Below are positions 17,753-27,357 of a stretch of 64,000 nt of DNA, piece by piece. Each line of letters opens with the position of its first letter. The first letter of the stretch is position 1. The stretch covers positions 2,852,001-2,916,000 of the forward strand of contig NZ_CP047020.1 of the NCBI RefSeq assembly GCF_009796285.1. Reading direction: 5' to 3'. The translations under genes were made by a program, and so were the position numbers. Below the pieces are notes generated by a model. The model was given only the letters and a program-made list of their open reading frames with translations. It was not told the origin of the DNA and did no database searches. The DNA is from Streptomyces broussonetiae (GTDB lineage Bacteria; Actinomycetota; Actinomycetes; Streptomycetales; Streptomycetaceae).

Positions 17753-18574
17753 TCACCGGACGGCGGCCCGGCGGTACGCCCAGGCCGCCACGGCCAGCGA
17801 GACCACCCCGACACCGGCGCACACGCCCAGGTCGACGAGGACCACGGCCCAGTCCGGGTGCGCCCCGAAGGTCCGGGCGTACGCCTCCACGCCGTACGTC
17901 GACGGCAGCAGGTCCCGCGCCAGCCGGACGATCTCCGGCATCCGGTCGGGCGGCAGCACCCCGAGCAGCAGCGCCGCGGACATGCCCAGCTGGCCGAGGA
18001 GCGTGGCCAGTTCGGGACGTGGCGCGAGCAGGCCGCAGGCCGCGCCGAGCCCGGACAGCGCGGCTCCGGCGAGCGGGATCACGGCCAGCAGGATCCACAG
18101 GTTGGACAGCGGCAGCCCGAACAGCACGCATCCGAAGACGGCCGTCACCAGGGTCCCCGGCACGGTGAAGGAGGCGTACGCGGCCGCCGCGCCGAGCACC
18201 ACCGCGGCCGGCGGGACCGGCAGGGTGGCGTAGTGGTCGAGCCCGCCGCTGGCCCGCAGCTGCCCGAAGTACTGCGCGAGCAGGTTCAGCGCGACGTACG
18301 CGACGACCAGCACCGACGACCCGGCCACCACGGACCGTGCCTCGCCGCCGCTGTCGACGACGCCGCGCATCATCACCGTGATGCCGACGGACTGGAAGGT
18401 GGCCACGAACAGCAGCGGGATCCGCGCCACCCGGGCCCGGGACAGCTGCGCCCGGTAGACGGCCGCCAGCGACGGCCACAGCCGTGCGGACGGCCCCAGC
18501 TCCGCCGGCTCCGGTGCCGTATCGGGCGCGGCCGGGACACTGCCCGGCAGCACCTGGGCGGGTACGACACTCAC
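17753..18574 (-). CDS. ABC transporter permease (ABC-2 type)
   Basis: A 273-aa membrane protein with six hydrophobic segments in the order usual for ABC-2 type permeases, after a 45-residue polar N-terminus. The GTG at 18574 is preceded by GAGGAG at 9 nt; the open frame continues to 18622, but without a comparable site. It follows the ATPase gene (18639) by 64 nt and should form the membrane half of that exporter. The substrate is unknown; the drug/daunorubicin-type exporter group is the closest in layout. Confidence 0.85.
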   Translation of the reverse strand: MSVVPAQVLPGSVPAAPDTAPEPAELGPSARLWPSLAAVYRAQLSRARVARIPLLFVATFQSVGITVMMRGVVDSGGEARSVVAGSSVLVVAYVALNLLAQYFGQLRASGGLDHYATLPVPPAAVVLGAAAAYASFTVPGTLVTAVFGCVLFGLPLSNLWILLAVIPLAGAALSGLGAACGLLAPRPELATLLGQLGMSAALLLGVLPPDRMPEIVRLARDLLPSTYGVEAYARTFGAHPDWAVVLVDLGVCAGVGVVSLAVAAWAYRRAAVR

Positions 18575-18638
18575 GTCGAGCTGCTCCTCTTCCCTACGGC
18601 AGTCGCGTACACCCATACGCATTGCGCGGCCCGTACGC

Positions 18639-19652
18639 TCATGCCTTCACCAGCCCCTGCCGCGCCGCGCCGCCGAGCGCCAGGTAGACGTCCTCCAGGC
18701 TGGGCGTGGCGAGCGTGAAGTCGTCCAGGGCGGCGAAGGCGGCGCCACCGGTCACCGTGGCGACGACCGCGCGGGCCTCCTCGGGCGCGAGCCGGAGCGT
18801 CCAGCGCCGGCCGGACTCCGCCGCGCGCTCGCGCAGGGCGGCCACCTCGGGCACCTCCAGCGGCGCCCGCTCCCGCCACACCAGCTCGACCCGGACCTCG
18901 TCGGCGACCTGTTCCTTCAGCCCGGCCGGGGTGTCGCAGGCGATGACCCGCCCCTGGTCGAGTACGGCGACCCGGTCGAGCACGGTCTCGGCCTCGATGA
19001 CGTTGTGGGTGACCAGCAGCACGGTCGTCCCGTCCTCGGCGCGCCTTCGGTCCACGGCCGCCCACACCGCGCGCCGGGCCACCGGGTCCATGCCGGTGGT
19101 CGGCTCGTCCAGCACGAGCAGCGGGCGCTTTCCGACGAGGGCGGCGGCGAAGCAGGCGAGCCGCCGCTGGCCGCCGGACAGCTTCTTCAGCGCCCGCCCG
19201 GCGATCGGCGTGAGGCCCAGCTCCTCCAGTACGGCGTCCCGCTCGGTCCGCGCGGCCCGTACGTCCAGACCGCGCAGGCGTCCGGTGGTCTCGGCGGCGA
19301 GGGAGACGGTCAGCTCGTCCAGCGCGGAGGACTCCTGGCCGAGGTAGGCGAGCAGGCGCGCGGCCCGCTCGGGGTGCTTCACGATGTCGTGGCCGAGGAT
19401 CTCGACACGGCCGGCGTCCGGCCGCAGCAGCCCGGTGAGCTGCCGTACGAGGGTGGACTTGCCGGCGCCGTTCGGTCCGAGCAGCCCGAAGACCTCGCCG
19501 CGCCGGACCGCCAGCTCAACGCCGTCGGTGGCCCGCACCTCGGGCGTGCCGGGGGCGTGGCGCCGTCCCTTGACGGCCGGATAGGTCTTGGCGAGTCCGC
19601 GCACGCGTACGACCTCGTCATACCGGAGGTCCTGTACCGCGCGCGTATTCAC
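18639..19652 (-). CDS. ABC transporter ATP-binding protein
   Basis: A 337-aa ATPase with Walker A GPNGAGKS, signature LSGGQRRL, Walker B LLVLDEPTTGMDP and the switch histidine in LLVTHNVIEAE. A C-terminal extension of about 100 residues (from about residue 235) is typical of DrrA-like export ATPases. It lies first in an operon with the permease. The start MNTRAVQDL uses the ATG at 19652. It probably powers export by the adjacent permease. Confidence 0.93.
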   Translation of the reverse strand: MNTRAVQDLRYDEVVRVRGLAKTYPAVKGRRHAPGTPEVRATDGVELAVRRGEVFGLLGPNGAGKSTLVRQLTGLLRPDAGRVEILGHDIVKHPERAARLLAYLGQESSALDELTVSLAAETTGRLRGLDVRAARTERDAVLEELGLTPIAGRALKKLSGGQRRLACFAAALVGKRPLLVLDEPTTGMDPVARRAVWAAVDRRRAEDGTTVLLVTHNVIEAETVLDRVAVLDQGRVIACDTPAGLKEQVADEVRVELVWRERAPLEVPEVAALRERAAESGRRWTLRLAPEEARAVVATVTGGAAFAALDDFTLATPSLEDVYLALGGAARQGLVKA

Positions 19653-19681
19653 AAGGGACGAGGGTACGGGGTCCGGGGCCT

Positions 19682-20953
19682 TTACTCGCCTTTGGGGCCG
19701 CCTACGGGGGTTCCGCCCGGGTTCAGTCCCCCGGCGGACGCGGGGTCCGTCGCCGCGGGCACGTCGATCTCCCGCCAGAAGCCCGCCCGAATGGCGTAAC
19801 GGTCGTGCTCGTCGATCTGGTCGTCCTTGTGGGCGAGCAGTCCGAACCGGGCCGCGTAGCGCAGCAGCTCGCCGTCGATGCGGTGCGGCACACGCGGGTA
19901 CATCTGCGACAGCTTGTGCAGATGGCTCTGGTCGCCGAGCCGGGAGATCCAGCGCCGGGCGAAGACCTGACCGACCTCGTACGGGTCGCCGCCGACGGTC
20001 GTGATGTCCTCCTCCCGGTCGGCCCAGCGCTGCTCGGCCGTGGTGAGCTGAGCCAGCGTCGGCATGGCGGCGGCCTCGGGCGGCTCGGAAACCATGCCCG
20101 GGCGGTCCACCCAGCCCTTGTCGGAGGACCAGCGCAGGGTCGCGGTCGCGGGGTTCTGGACGGGCTGGGTGCCGGGGGCGCGCAGGGCGGCGAGGTCCTT
20201 GGGGGTGGGTACGCCCTTGGGGGCGGCGGCCCGCTCCTGGCTACCGTTCTCGGTCACGGCGGCGGCCGGTGGGTGCGTGCCCTGCTCGGCCGGCCGGTCG
20301 GCCGCCGCGGCGAGCGCGGACTCGGGCAGCGGCGCGGAGAGGATCGCGGCGATCTCGGGGCGGGGTACGGGCTGCGGGGCGCAGACGCCGGTCAGCTCCT
20401 TGGCACGAACGGCCTGGGTGATCCAGGCCCGGTCCAGCACCCGCCGCTCGTCGGCCTCGGCGACCAGGTCCTCGGACTGGTTGTAGTCGCCGTCCGCGGC
20501 CTGGACGGCCCACAGGTGGACGGCGACGCCGTGCTCCTTGGCGGCCATCATGCCGGGCAGCAGATCGCCGTCCCCGGTGACGAGGACGACGTCGGAGCAG
20601 GCGCGGTTGCGGGCCAGCTCGGTCAGCTCGGCGTGCATGGCGGCGTCCACGCCCTTCTGCGCCCAGCGGCCGTCACTGCGGGTGAGGGCGCCGAGCCGGA
20701 CGGTGACCCGGGGCATCACGCGCAGCCTGCGGTGCTCCGGCTGGGGGACGCGGTCGGGGGCGCCGTCGAACCAGTAGATGCGCAGCAGCGGGCGCTCGGT
20801 CTCGGCTTCCGCACGCTCACGCAGCGCATGGATCAGCGCGCTGTGGTCGACAGTGATCCGGGACCGCGAGGGCTCGCCGGCGAGCAGGCTGGCGGCTGCG
20901 CCCAGCAGATACCCGGCGTCCACCAGGACGATGCAGCGGTCCACGCGACTCAC
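19682..20953 (-). CDS. NYN-domain (PIN-like nuclease) protein
   Basis: A 423-aa protein whose N-terminal 180 residues form a NYN domain: VLVDAGYLLGAA with the first acidic residue, QKGVDAAMHAELTELA, and VLVTGDGDLLPGM with a second acidic cluster. This suggests a metal-dependent RNase of the LabA/PIN type. A Pro/Ala linker (about residues 195-290) leads to a C-terminal region (about 300-400) with SRLGDQSHLHKLSQMYPRVP, possibly a winged-helix or LOTUS/OST-HTH-like module. The target RNA is unknown. It is divergent from the small gene at 21171. Confidence 0.85.
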   Translation of the reverse strand: MSRVDRCIVLVDAGYLLGAAASLLAGEPSRSRITVDHSALIHALRERAEAETERPLLRIYWFDGAPDRVPQPEHRRLRVMPRVTVRLGALTRSDGRWAQKGVDAAMHAELTELARNRACSDVVLVTGDGDLLPGMMAAKEHGVAVHLWAVQAADGDYNQSEDLVAEADERRVLDRAWITQAVRAKELTGVCAPQPVPRPEIAAILSAPLPESALAAAADRPAEQGTHPPAAAVTENGSQERAAAPKGVPTPKDLAALRAPGTQPVQNPATATLRWSSDKGWVDRPGMVSEPPEAAAMPTLAQLTTAEQRWADREEDITTVGGDPYEVGQVFARRWISRLGDQSHLHKLSQMYPRVPHRIDGELLRYAARFGLLAHKDDQIDEHDRYAIRAGFWREIDVPAATDPASAGGLNPGGTPVGGPKGE

Positions 20954-21170
20954 CCTCTTCCCGGGAGGCTTTGCTCAAGGACTTCCTTCGAGTCTGCCCG
21001 ACCGCGCGGGGGTTAACGGCCCGAACTCGATCTTCGGCGTGGCGTTTGCGGCTCACGCGCGCCCACCCACCCTGTCACACACGGTAATTATCCGAAATGC
21101 GCCTGATGTCAGCGTATGTGAATCTGGTCCCGTCTCTGGCCCCCAGATCCCCCACAGGAGGCAGATCACC

Positions 21171-21347
21171 ATGGCCAAGAACAAGAAACAGGACCGAAGC
21201 CAGCAGCAGCACGCCTCGCAGGCCGAGCGCGGGCAGGAGCAGGCCCAGAAGTCCTCGGCGGAGGCGCGCAACGAGCAGCACCTCAGCCAGATGACGCCCG
21301 CGGACGTGGCGCGCAAGGGCCGGCAGAAGCGCTTCGGTCACAACTGA
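21171..21347 (+). CDS. 58-aa Gln/Lys-rich hydrophilic protein
   Basis: A 58-aa, highly charged protein (MAKNKKQDRSQQQH at the start, KGRQKRFGHN at the end) with no hydrophobic segment; it is probably disordered. A strong AGGAGG lies 8 nt upstream of the ATG, so expression is likely. Such small conserved Gln/Lys-rich proteins are common in Streptomyces and resemble small stress- or spore-related proteins in composition, but the role is unknown. It is followed by a strong terminator (21387-21413). Confidence 0.85.
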   Translation: MAKNKKQDRSQQQHASQAERGQEQAQKSSAEARNEQHLSQMTPADVARKGRQKRFGHN

Positions 21348-21386
21348 CATCTGCATAAAGGGCACTTGAGCCCGGGCACATGACGA

Positions 21387-21413
21387 GGGGCGCACCCGCC
21401 GCGGGTGCGCCCC
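21387..21413. terminator. Bidirectional terminator between the small gene and dnaE
   Basis: GGGGCGCACCCGC (21387-21399) and GCGGGTGCGCCCC (21401-21413) are perfectly complementary around one base. It lies between two convergent genes and can serve both strands. Confidence 0.8.
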
Positions 21414-21455
21414 TTGCGCGCTTCCGCCTCCCCGCCGCCGGGCGGGGGGCTGCGG

Positions 21456-24400
21456 CTAGCCCGCCAGGCAGGACGGGCCGAGCAGGACCTTCAGGTCGCC
21501 GAAGAGCGCCGGGTCGGGCTTGACCCGGTGCCGGTCAAGGCGCAGCACGGTGGTCTTGCGTGGGCCCTGGAGCTTGATCCGGACCTCGCTGTCGCCCTTG
21601 TGGTGGCTGAGGATCTCGCCGAGGCGGCTGACCATGGGCGGAGTGACCCTGGTGGCCGGGATGGTGAGGATCACCGGCGCGTTGGTGCCCGCGTTGGACA
21701 GGTCCGGGACCATCAGCTCCATGGCGACGAGCCGGGGCACGTCCTCGCGCTTGTCGAGGCGGCCCTTGACGAACACCACGGCGTCCTCGACGAGTTGGGT
21801 CGAGATGAGCTGGTAGGTCGCCGGGAAGAACATGCACTCGATGGAACCGGCGAGGTCCTCGACGGTGGCGATCGCCCAGGCGTTGCCCTGCTTGGTCATC
21901 TTGCGCTGCAGGCCCGAGATGATGCCACCGATGGTGACCACCGCGCCGTCCGCGTGCTCGCCGCCGGTGAGCTGGGCGATGCCCGCGTCGGCCTTGTCGG
22001 ACAGCACGTGCTCCAGACCGAAGAGCGGGTGGTCGGAGACGTACAGACCGAGCATCTCCCGCTCCTGGGCGAGCAGATAGGTCTTGTCCCACTCCTCGTC
22101 GGTGAACTGCACGTCGAGTCCGAAGCCGGGCTCGCTGCTGGTCTCCTCGCCCATGCCGCCGAAGAGGTCGAACTGCCCCTCGGCCTCCTTGCGCTTGACG
22201 GCGACCACGTTGTCGATCATCGGCTCGTACTGCGCCATGAGCCCCTTGCGGGTGTGGCCCATGGTGTCGAAGGCGCCGGCCTTGATCAGTGATTCCGTGG
22301 TGCGCTTGTTGCACGCGACCGCCTCGACCTTGTCGAGGTAGTCGGGGAAGGACGCGTACTTGCCCTTCGCCTTGCGGCTCTTGATGATCGACTCGACCAC
22401 GTTGGTGCCGACGTTGCGCACGGCCTCGAGGCCGAAGAGGATCACGTCGTCGCCCTGGGCGGCGAAGTTGTGCACCGACTCGTTGACGTTCGGCGGGAGC
22501 ACCTTGATGCCCATGCGGCGGCACTCGTTGAGGTAGACGGCCGACTTGTCCTTGTCGTCCTTGACGGACGTGAGGAGGGCGGCCATGTACTCGGCCGGGT
22601 AGTTCGCCTTCAGGTAGGCGGTCCAGTAGGTGACCAGGCCGTACGCCGAGGAGTGCGCCTTGTTGAACGCGTACCCGGCGAAGGGGACCAGCACGTCCCA
22701 CAGGGCCTGGATCGCCGCGTCCGAGAAGCCGTTCTTGCGGGCGCCCTCCTGGAAGATGGTGAAGTTCTTCGCCAGTTCCTCGGGCTTCTTCTTGCCCATC
22801 ACGCGGCGCAGGATGTCGGCCTCGCCGAGCGAGTAGCCGGCGACGATCTGCGCGGCCTTCTGCACCTGCTCCTGGTACACGATGAGGCCGTAGGTCAGGC
22901 CGAGCGTCTCCTTCAGGGGCTCCTCGAGCTCCGGGTGGATCGGCGTGATCTCCTGCCGGCCGTTCTTGCGCTCGGCGTAGTTCGTGTGCGAGTTCATGCC
23001 CATCGGGCCCGGCCGGTACAGGGCCGAGACGGCGGAGATGTCCTCGAAGTTGTCGGGCTGCATCTGGCGCAGCAACGAGCGCATCGGGCCGCCGTCGAAC
23101 TGGAACACGCCGAGCGTGTCACCGCGGCAGAGCAGTTCGTAGGTCTTCGGGTCGTCGAGCGGGACCTCGAGGAGCTGGAGCTTGACGCCCTTGTTGGCCT
23201 CCACCATCTTCACGGCGTCGTCCATGATGGTGAGGTTGCGCAGACCCAGGAAGTCCATCTTGATCAGGCCGAGGGACTCGCACTGCGGGTAGTCCCACTG
23301 CGTGATCGTCACGCCGTCCGTGTGCCGCACCCAGACCGGGGCGTGCTCGATGATCGGCTCGCTGGACATGATGACGCCGGCGGCGTGCACGCCCATCTGC
23401 CGGACCAGGCCCTCCACACCGCGCGCGGTGTCGATGACCTTCTTCACGTCCGGCTCGTTCTCGTACATCCCCCGGACCTCGCCCGCCTCGTTGTAGCGGG
23501 GGTGCGAGGGGTTGGTGATGCCGTCGAGGTCGATGCCCTTGCCGAGGACGTCGGCGGGCATCGCCTTGGTGATGCGGTCGCCCATCGCGTAGGGGTAGCC
23601 CAGCACGCGCGCGGAGTCCTTGATCGCGTTCTTCGCCTTGATCTTGCCGTACGTGCCGATCATGGCGACCTTGTCGGCGCCGTACTTCTCGGTCACGTAC
23701 CGGATCACCTCGACGCGCCTGCGCTCGTCGAAGTCGATGTCGACATCGGGCATGGAGACGCGTTCGGGGTTGAGGAAGCGCTCGAAGATCAGTCCGTGCT
23801 CGATCGGGTCGAGGTCGGTGATGCCCATCGCGTACGCGACGATCGAACCGGCGGCGGAACCTCGGCCCGGGCCCACGGCGATGCCGTTGTTCTTGGCCCA
23901 CATGATGAAGTCGGCGACGACGAGGAAGTACCCCGGGAACCCCATCTGGATGATGATGTCCATCTCGTAGTCCGCCTGCTTCTGGCGGTCCTCCGGGATG
24001 CCGTTCGGGTAGCGGCGGTGCATGCCGCGCCGCACTTCCTCCTTGAACCAGGTGACGTTGGTGTAGCCCTCCTCCGGGATGTCGAACCGAGGCATGAGGT
24101 CGCGCTTCTCGAACATGCCGGTGGTGTCCACCATCTCGGCGACCAGGAGCGTGTTGGCGCAGCCCTGCTGCCAGGCGTCCGAGGAGTCGATGGCGTACAT
24201 CTCGTCCGTGGACTTCAGGTAGTAGCCGGTGCCGTCGAACTTGAAGCGGTCCGGGTCGGAGAGGTTCTTGCCGGTCTGGATGCACAGCAGGGCGTCGTGG
24301 GCGGCCGCCTCGTGCGCGTACGTGTAGTGCGAGTCGTTGGTGACCAGCGGGGGGATGCCGAGCTTCCTGCCGATCTCCAGGAGACCCTCGCGGACCCGGT

Positions 24401-24998
24401 GCTCGATGTCGATGCCGTGGTCCATCAGCTCCAGGAAGTACTTGTCCTTGCCGAAGATGTCCTGGTAGTCGGCGGCGGCCTTGAGGGCCTCCTCCTCCTG
24501 CCCCAGGCGCAGCCGGGTCTGGACCTCTCCGGAGGGGCAGCCGGTGGAGGCGACGATCCCCTCGGACCACTGGGCGATGGTCTCCTTGTCCATCCGGGGC
24601 CACTTCTGCAGCCAGCCCTCGGCGTAGGCGTCGGAGGAGAGACGGAAGAGGTTGTGCAGACCGGTCTTGTTCACCGCCCACATCGTCTTGTGGGTGTAAC
24701 CACCGGAACCGGAGACGTCGTCCCGCTTCTGGTGCGGCTGGCCCCACTGGATCTTGCGCTTGTTGCGCCGGGACTCGGGGGCGACATACGCCTCGATCCC
24801 GATGATCGGGGTGACTCCGGCCTTCTGTGCGGAATGGAAGAAGTCGTACGCCCCGTGCAGGTTGCCGTGGTCGGACATGGCGATGTGCGTCATGCCCATC
24901 TCGTTGCAGGCATTGAACATGTCCTTGAGCCGCGCGGCACCGTCCAGCAGCGAGTACTGGGTGTGGACGTGCAGGTGCGTGAAGGGCGGCTTTGACAC
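21456..24998 (-). CDS. dnaE: DNA polymerase III alpha subunit
   Basis: A 1180-aa replicative polymerase. Domains in order: PHP domain (residues about 5-210, HLHVHTQYSLLDG and AMSDHGNLHGAYDF), then the polIII palm with the catalytic acidic cluster PDVDIDFDERRR, GPGRGSAAGSIVAYAMGITD, fingers and beta-binding region, and a C-terminal OB fold (VTIGGIISGLQRKMTK). PHP histidines appear intact. The GTG at 24998 has GGAGG 7 nt upstream; an in-frame ATG at 25022 would add 8 residues. It is transcribed alone and diverges from the DUF2252 gene. Confidence 0.97.
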   Translation of the reverse strand: MSKPPFTHLHVHTQYSLLDGAARLKDMFNACNEMGMTHIAMSDHGNLHGAYDFFHSAQKAGVTPIIGIEAYVAPESRRNKRKIQWGQPHQKRDDVSGSGGYTHKTMWAVNKTGLHNLFRLSSDAYAEGWLQKWPRMDKETIAQWSEGIVASTGCPSGEVQTRLRLGQEEEALKAAADYQDIFGKDKYFLELMDHGIDIEHRVREGLLEIGRKLGIPPLVTNDSHYTYAHEAAAHDALLCIQTGKNLSDPDRFKFDGTGYYLKSTDEMYAIDSSDAWQQGCANTLLVAEMVDTTGMFEKRDLMPRFDIPEEGYTNVTWFKEEVRRGMHRRYPNGIPEDRQKQADYEMDIIIQMGFPGYFLVVADFIMWAKNNGIAVGPGRGSAAGSIVAYAMGITDLDPIEHGLIFERFLNPERVSMPDVDIDFDERRRVEVIRYVTEKYGADKVAMIGTYGKIKAKNAIKDSARVLGYPYAMGDRITKAMPADVLGKGIDLDGITNPSHPRYNEAGEVRGMYENEPDVKKVIDTARGVEGLVRQMGVHAAGVIMSSEPIIEHAPVWVRHTDGVTITQWDYPQCESLGLIKMDFLGLRNLTIMDDAVKMVEANKGVKLQLLEVPLDDPKTYELLCRGDTLGVFQFDGGPMRSLLRQMQPDNFEDISAVSALYRPGPMGMNSHTNYAERKNGRQEITPIHPELEEPLKETLGLTYGLIVYQEQVQKAAQIVAGYSLGEADILRRVMGKKKPEELAKNFTIFQEGARKNGFSDAAIQALWDVLVPFAGYAFNKAHSSAYGLVTYWTAYLKANYPAEYMAALLTSVKDDKDKSAVYLNECRRMGIKVLPPNVNESVHNFAAQGDDVILFGLEAVRNVGTNVVESIIKSRKAKGKYASFPDYLDKVEAVACNKRTTESLIKAGAFDTMGHTRKGLMAQYEPMIDNVVAVKRKEAEGQFDLFGGMGEETSSEPGFGLDVQFTDEEWDKTYLLAQEREMLGLYVSDHPLFGLEHVLSDKADAGIAQLTGGEHADGAVVTIGGIISGLQRKMTKQGNAWAIATVEDLAGSIECMFFPATYQLISTQLVEDAVVFVKGRLDKREDVPRLVAMELMVPDLSNAGTNAPVILTIPATRVTPPMVSRLGEILSHHKGDSEVRIKLQGPRKTTVLRLDRHRVKPDPALFGDLKVLLGPSCLAG

Positions 24999-25201
24999 GG
25001 TATGGCCTCCGACGGAAAACACGGGGGGACGGATGGGCGGACAGTTCTGGGGTCAGCGTCGAAGTCTATGCCCCGGCACTGACACTCGCGGGCGTTCCCT
25101 GCGTACCTTCGTGCGGGAACCGGGCACTCCCGCGTGGCGTCGCCCGTTGGAGACGGCAGAAACGCTGTCGTACAGGTATTTGCACCAGGAGGCACCCCGC
25201 G

Positions 25202-26542
25202 ATGTCGGTCCACCGGCTCAACGACGAGGAGCGCGGCGAGGAGATCCTCGCCGTCTTCGACACCGCCTTCGGCCGGCTCCTGGCCGCCGACCCGGCCGCG
25301 TTCCGGGTGAAGTTCCGCAAGATGGCGGCCTCGGCGTTCGCGTTCTACCGGGGCACGGCGTGCCTCTTCTACCACGACCTGGCTGCGAACCATGAGTTCG
25401 GGTCGAAGCGGGGTGGTCCGTTCCTGGACGACCGCACCTCGCGCGTGTGGATCCACGGCGACCTGCACGCGGAGAACTTCGGCACGTACATGGATTCCAA
25501 CGGCCGCCTGGTCTTCAACGTCAACGACTTCGACGAGGCCTACGTCGGCCCCTTCACCTGGGACCTGAAGCGCTTCTCGGCCTCGATCGCGCTCATCGGA
25601 TACGCGAAGGCGCTCAGCGACGAGCAGATCACCGAGCTGGTGGAGACCTACGCGCTCGCCTACCGCGAGCGCATCCATGCCCTGGCCACCGGCGCGAAGA
25701 GCGACGAGGTGCCGCCGTTCACCCTGGACACCGCCGAGGGCCCGCTGCTGGGCGCCCTGCGCACCGCCCGCTCGCTGACCCGCTTCGAGCTGCTGGAGTC
25801 GATGACCGAGATCCGCGAGTACGAGCGCCGCTTCGCGCCGGACGGCGGCGCCATCGAGCTGGACGCCGCGACCCGCTACAAGGTACTGGCCGCCTTCGAC
25901 GGCTATCTGGAGACCCTGCCGGACGCCTCGCTGGCCCGGCCCGACTCCTACCGCGTGAAGGACGTGGTCGGCCGCCGGGGCATCGGCATCGGCTCGGCCG
26001 GGCTGCCGTCGTACAACATCCTCCTCGAGGGCCACAGCGACGCCCTGGAGAACGACGTCGTGATCTACATCAAGCAGGCCCAGACCCCGGCCGTCTCGCG
26101 GCACGTCACCGATCCGGCCATCGCCGGCTACTTCCAGCACGAGGGGCACCGCACGGTGATCTCCCAGCGCGCCCTGCAGGCGCACGCCGACCCGTGGCTG
26201 GGCTGGACCGAGCTGGACGGCGCGGGCCAGCTGGTCGCCGAGGTCTCGCCGTACGCCGTCGACCTGGACTGGAGCGACATCGACGACCCCGAGGAGATCG
26301 CGCAGGTCGTCGCCGACCTGGGCCGGGCCACGGCGGCCATGCACGCGGCGGCGGACGACCAGTCCGGCGAGTCCCTGGTGCCCTTCTCCACCGAGCGGGC
26401 CATCGACGCGGCGATCGCGGCCGACGAGGAGGGCTTCGCGCCCGTCCTGGTGGACTTCGCGCACGCCTACGGCGCACGCGCGCGTGCGGACCACCAGATC
26501 TTCGTCGACCTGTTCCGCAACGACCGCATTCCGGGGCTGTAA
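25202..26542 (+). CDS. DUF2252 protein with kinase-like motifs
   Basis: A 446-aa cytoplasmic protein. HGDLHAEN (residues 85-92) and NDFDEA (108-113) look like the catalytic loop and metal-binding acid of aminoglycoside-phosphotransferase/kinase folds. A glycine-rich segment GRRGIGIGSAG (257-267) and a VVIYIK strand with K291 follow later in the chain, so the motif order is reversed compared with kinases. The known family is DUF2252, without an agreed activity. The ATG at 25202 is preceded by AGGAGG at a good distance. It is divergent from dnaE, and the next gene begins 69 nt downstream. Confidence 0.85.
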   Translation: MSVHRLNDEERGEEILAVFDTAFGRLLAADPAAFRVKFRKMAASAFAFYRGTACLFYHDLAANHEFGSKRGGPFLDDRTSRVWIHGDLHAENFGTYMDSNGRLVFNVNDFDEAYVGPFTWDLKRFSASIALIGYAKALSDEQITELVETYALAYRERIHALATGAKSDEVPPFTLDTAEGPLLGALRTARSLTRFELLESMTEIREYERRFAPDGGAIELDAATRYKVLAAFDGYLETLPDASLARPDSYRVKDVVGRRGIGIGSAGLPSYNILLEGHSDALENDVVIYIKQAQTPAVSRHVTDPAIAGYFQHEGHRTVISQRALQAHADPWLGWTELDGAGQLVAEVSPYAVDLDWSDIDDPEEIAQVVADLGRATAAMHAAADDQSGESLVPFSTERAIDAAIAADEEGFAPVLVDFAHAYGARARADHQIFVDLFRNDRIPGL

Positions 26543-26610
26543 CCTTCGCGGACTCACAGGCACTCTTTAGGGGTCTCTTACTCTCGTACGTGACACACTC
26601 TTCTCTCGCT

Positions 26611-27291
26611 ATGGACATATCCGGGACCCAGCTCAGAGCCGTGCGCGCGGCGCTGTTCACGGCCTTCGTCGTGACGCTCAGCACCGCGTCGCACGTGCTG
26701 CTGTCCCGGGCCCCGCTGCCGGCCGCGACGGTGGCGGCGGTGGCCGCCGGGGTCTTCGTCACCGCTTACGCGCTGGCGGGCCGCGAGCGCGGCTTCGGCC
26801 GGATCGCCGCCCTGCTGGTTCCGCTGGAGCTGGCCGCCGACACGGTGTTCACCACCGGCCAGCACACCTGCTACGGCCAGGCGGGCGGCCCGGTCGCGGG
26901 TCCGCTGCGCGCCTTCGGCTTCGACGTGCTGTGCGACGGCCGGGTGGGCACCCCGCTCGCGCAGGTGACCGGCAGCCCGGACCGCTCGGCCGCGCTGCTC
27001 GCGCACGCCACCCCGGCCGCCGCCTGGCTGCTGCTCGCCGCGCACGTCTGTGTGGGACTGCTGGCCGCGGCCTGGCTGCGCCGGGGCGAGCGGGCGCTGA
27101 CCCAGCTGCTGCGCGCGGTCGCCGCCACCACCTTCCGGCCACTGCTGCTGGCGGTCGCCGTGGTGGGCGTACGGCTCCGGCCGGTCCGCCGGCTGCCCCG
27201 CCCCGCCCCGCGGCCGGTCGCCGCCCGCGGCCTGCTCCTGGTTCACTCCCTGGGACGGCGTGGACCTCCGTGCTCACCGGCATTCGCCTGA
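26611..27291 (+). CDS. Integral membrane protein of unknown function
   Basis: A 226-aa protein with about four transmembrane helices (AALFTAFVVTLSTASHVLLS, VAAVAAGVFVTAYALAG, TPAAAWLLLAAHVCVGLLAA and a fourth near residue 190), an extracytoplasmic loop with HTCYGQ and DVLCDG cysteines, and an Arg/Pro-rich tail. I do not recognise the family. The ATG at 26611 has no good ribosome-binding site; a GTG at 26590 is an alternative. It sits 66 nt before a DsbA-like thiol protein, and the two loop cysteines raise the possibility that they work together. Confidence 0.65.
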   Translation: MDISGTQLRAVRAALFTAFVVTLSTASHVLLSRAPLPAATVAAVAAGVFVTAYALAGRERGFGRIAALLVPLELAADTVFTTGQHTCYGQAGGPVAGPLRAFGFDVLCDGRVGTPLAQVTGSPDRSAALLAHATPAAAWLLLAAHVCVGLLAAAWLRRGERALTQLLRAVAATTFRPLLLAVAVVGVRLRPVRRLPRPAPRPVAARGLLLVHSLGRRGPPCSPAFA

Positions 27292-27357
27292 GCACGATCA
27301 GTCCCCCACACGTATCCCGCGTACGGCATGTGCGCGTCCCATATGGAGATCACCACT

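Noticed and set aside
22470..24995. 841-aa plus-strand frame opposite dnaE
   Set aside because: It is the complement of a highly conserved coding sequence, and its composition (Val, Arg, Gly, His, Leu rich) is that of an antisense shadow.
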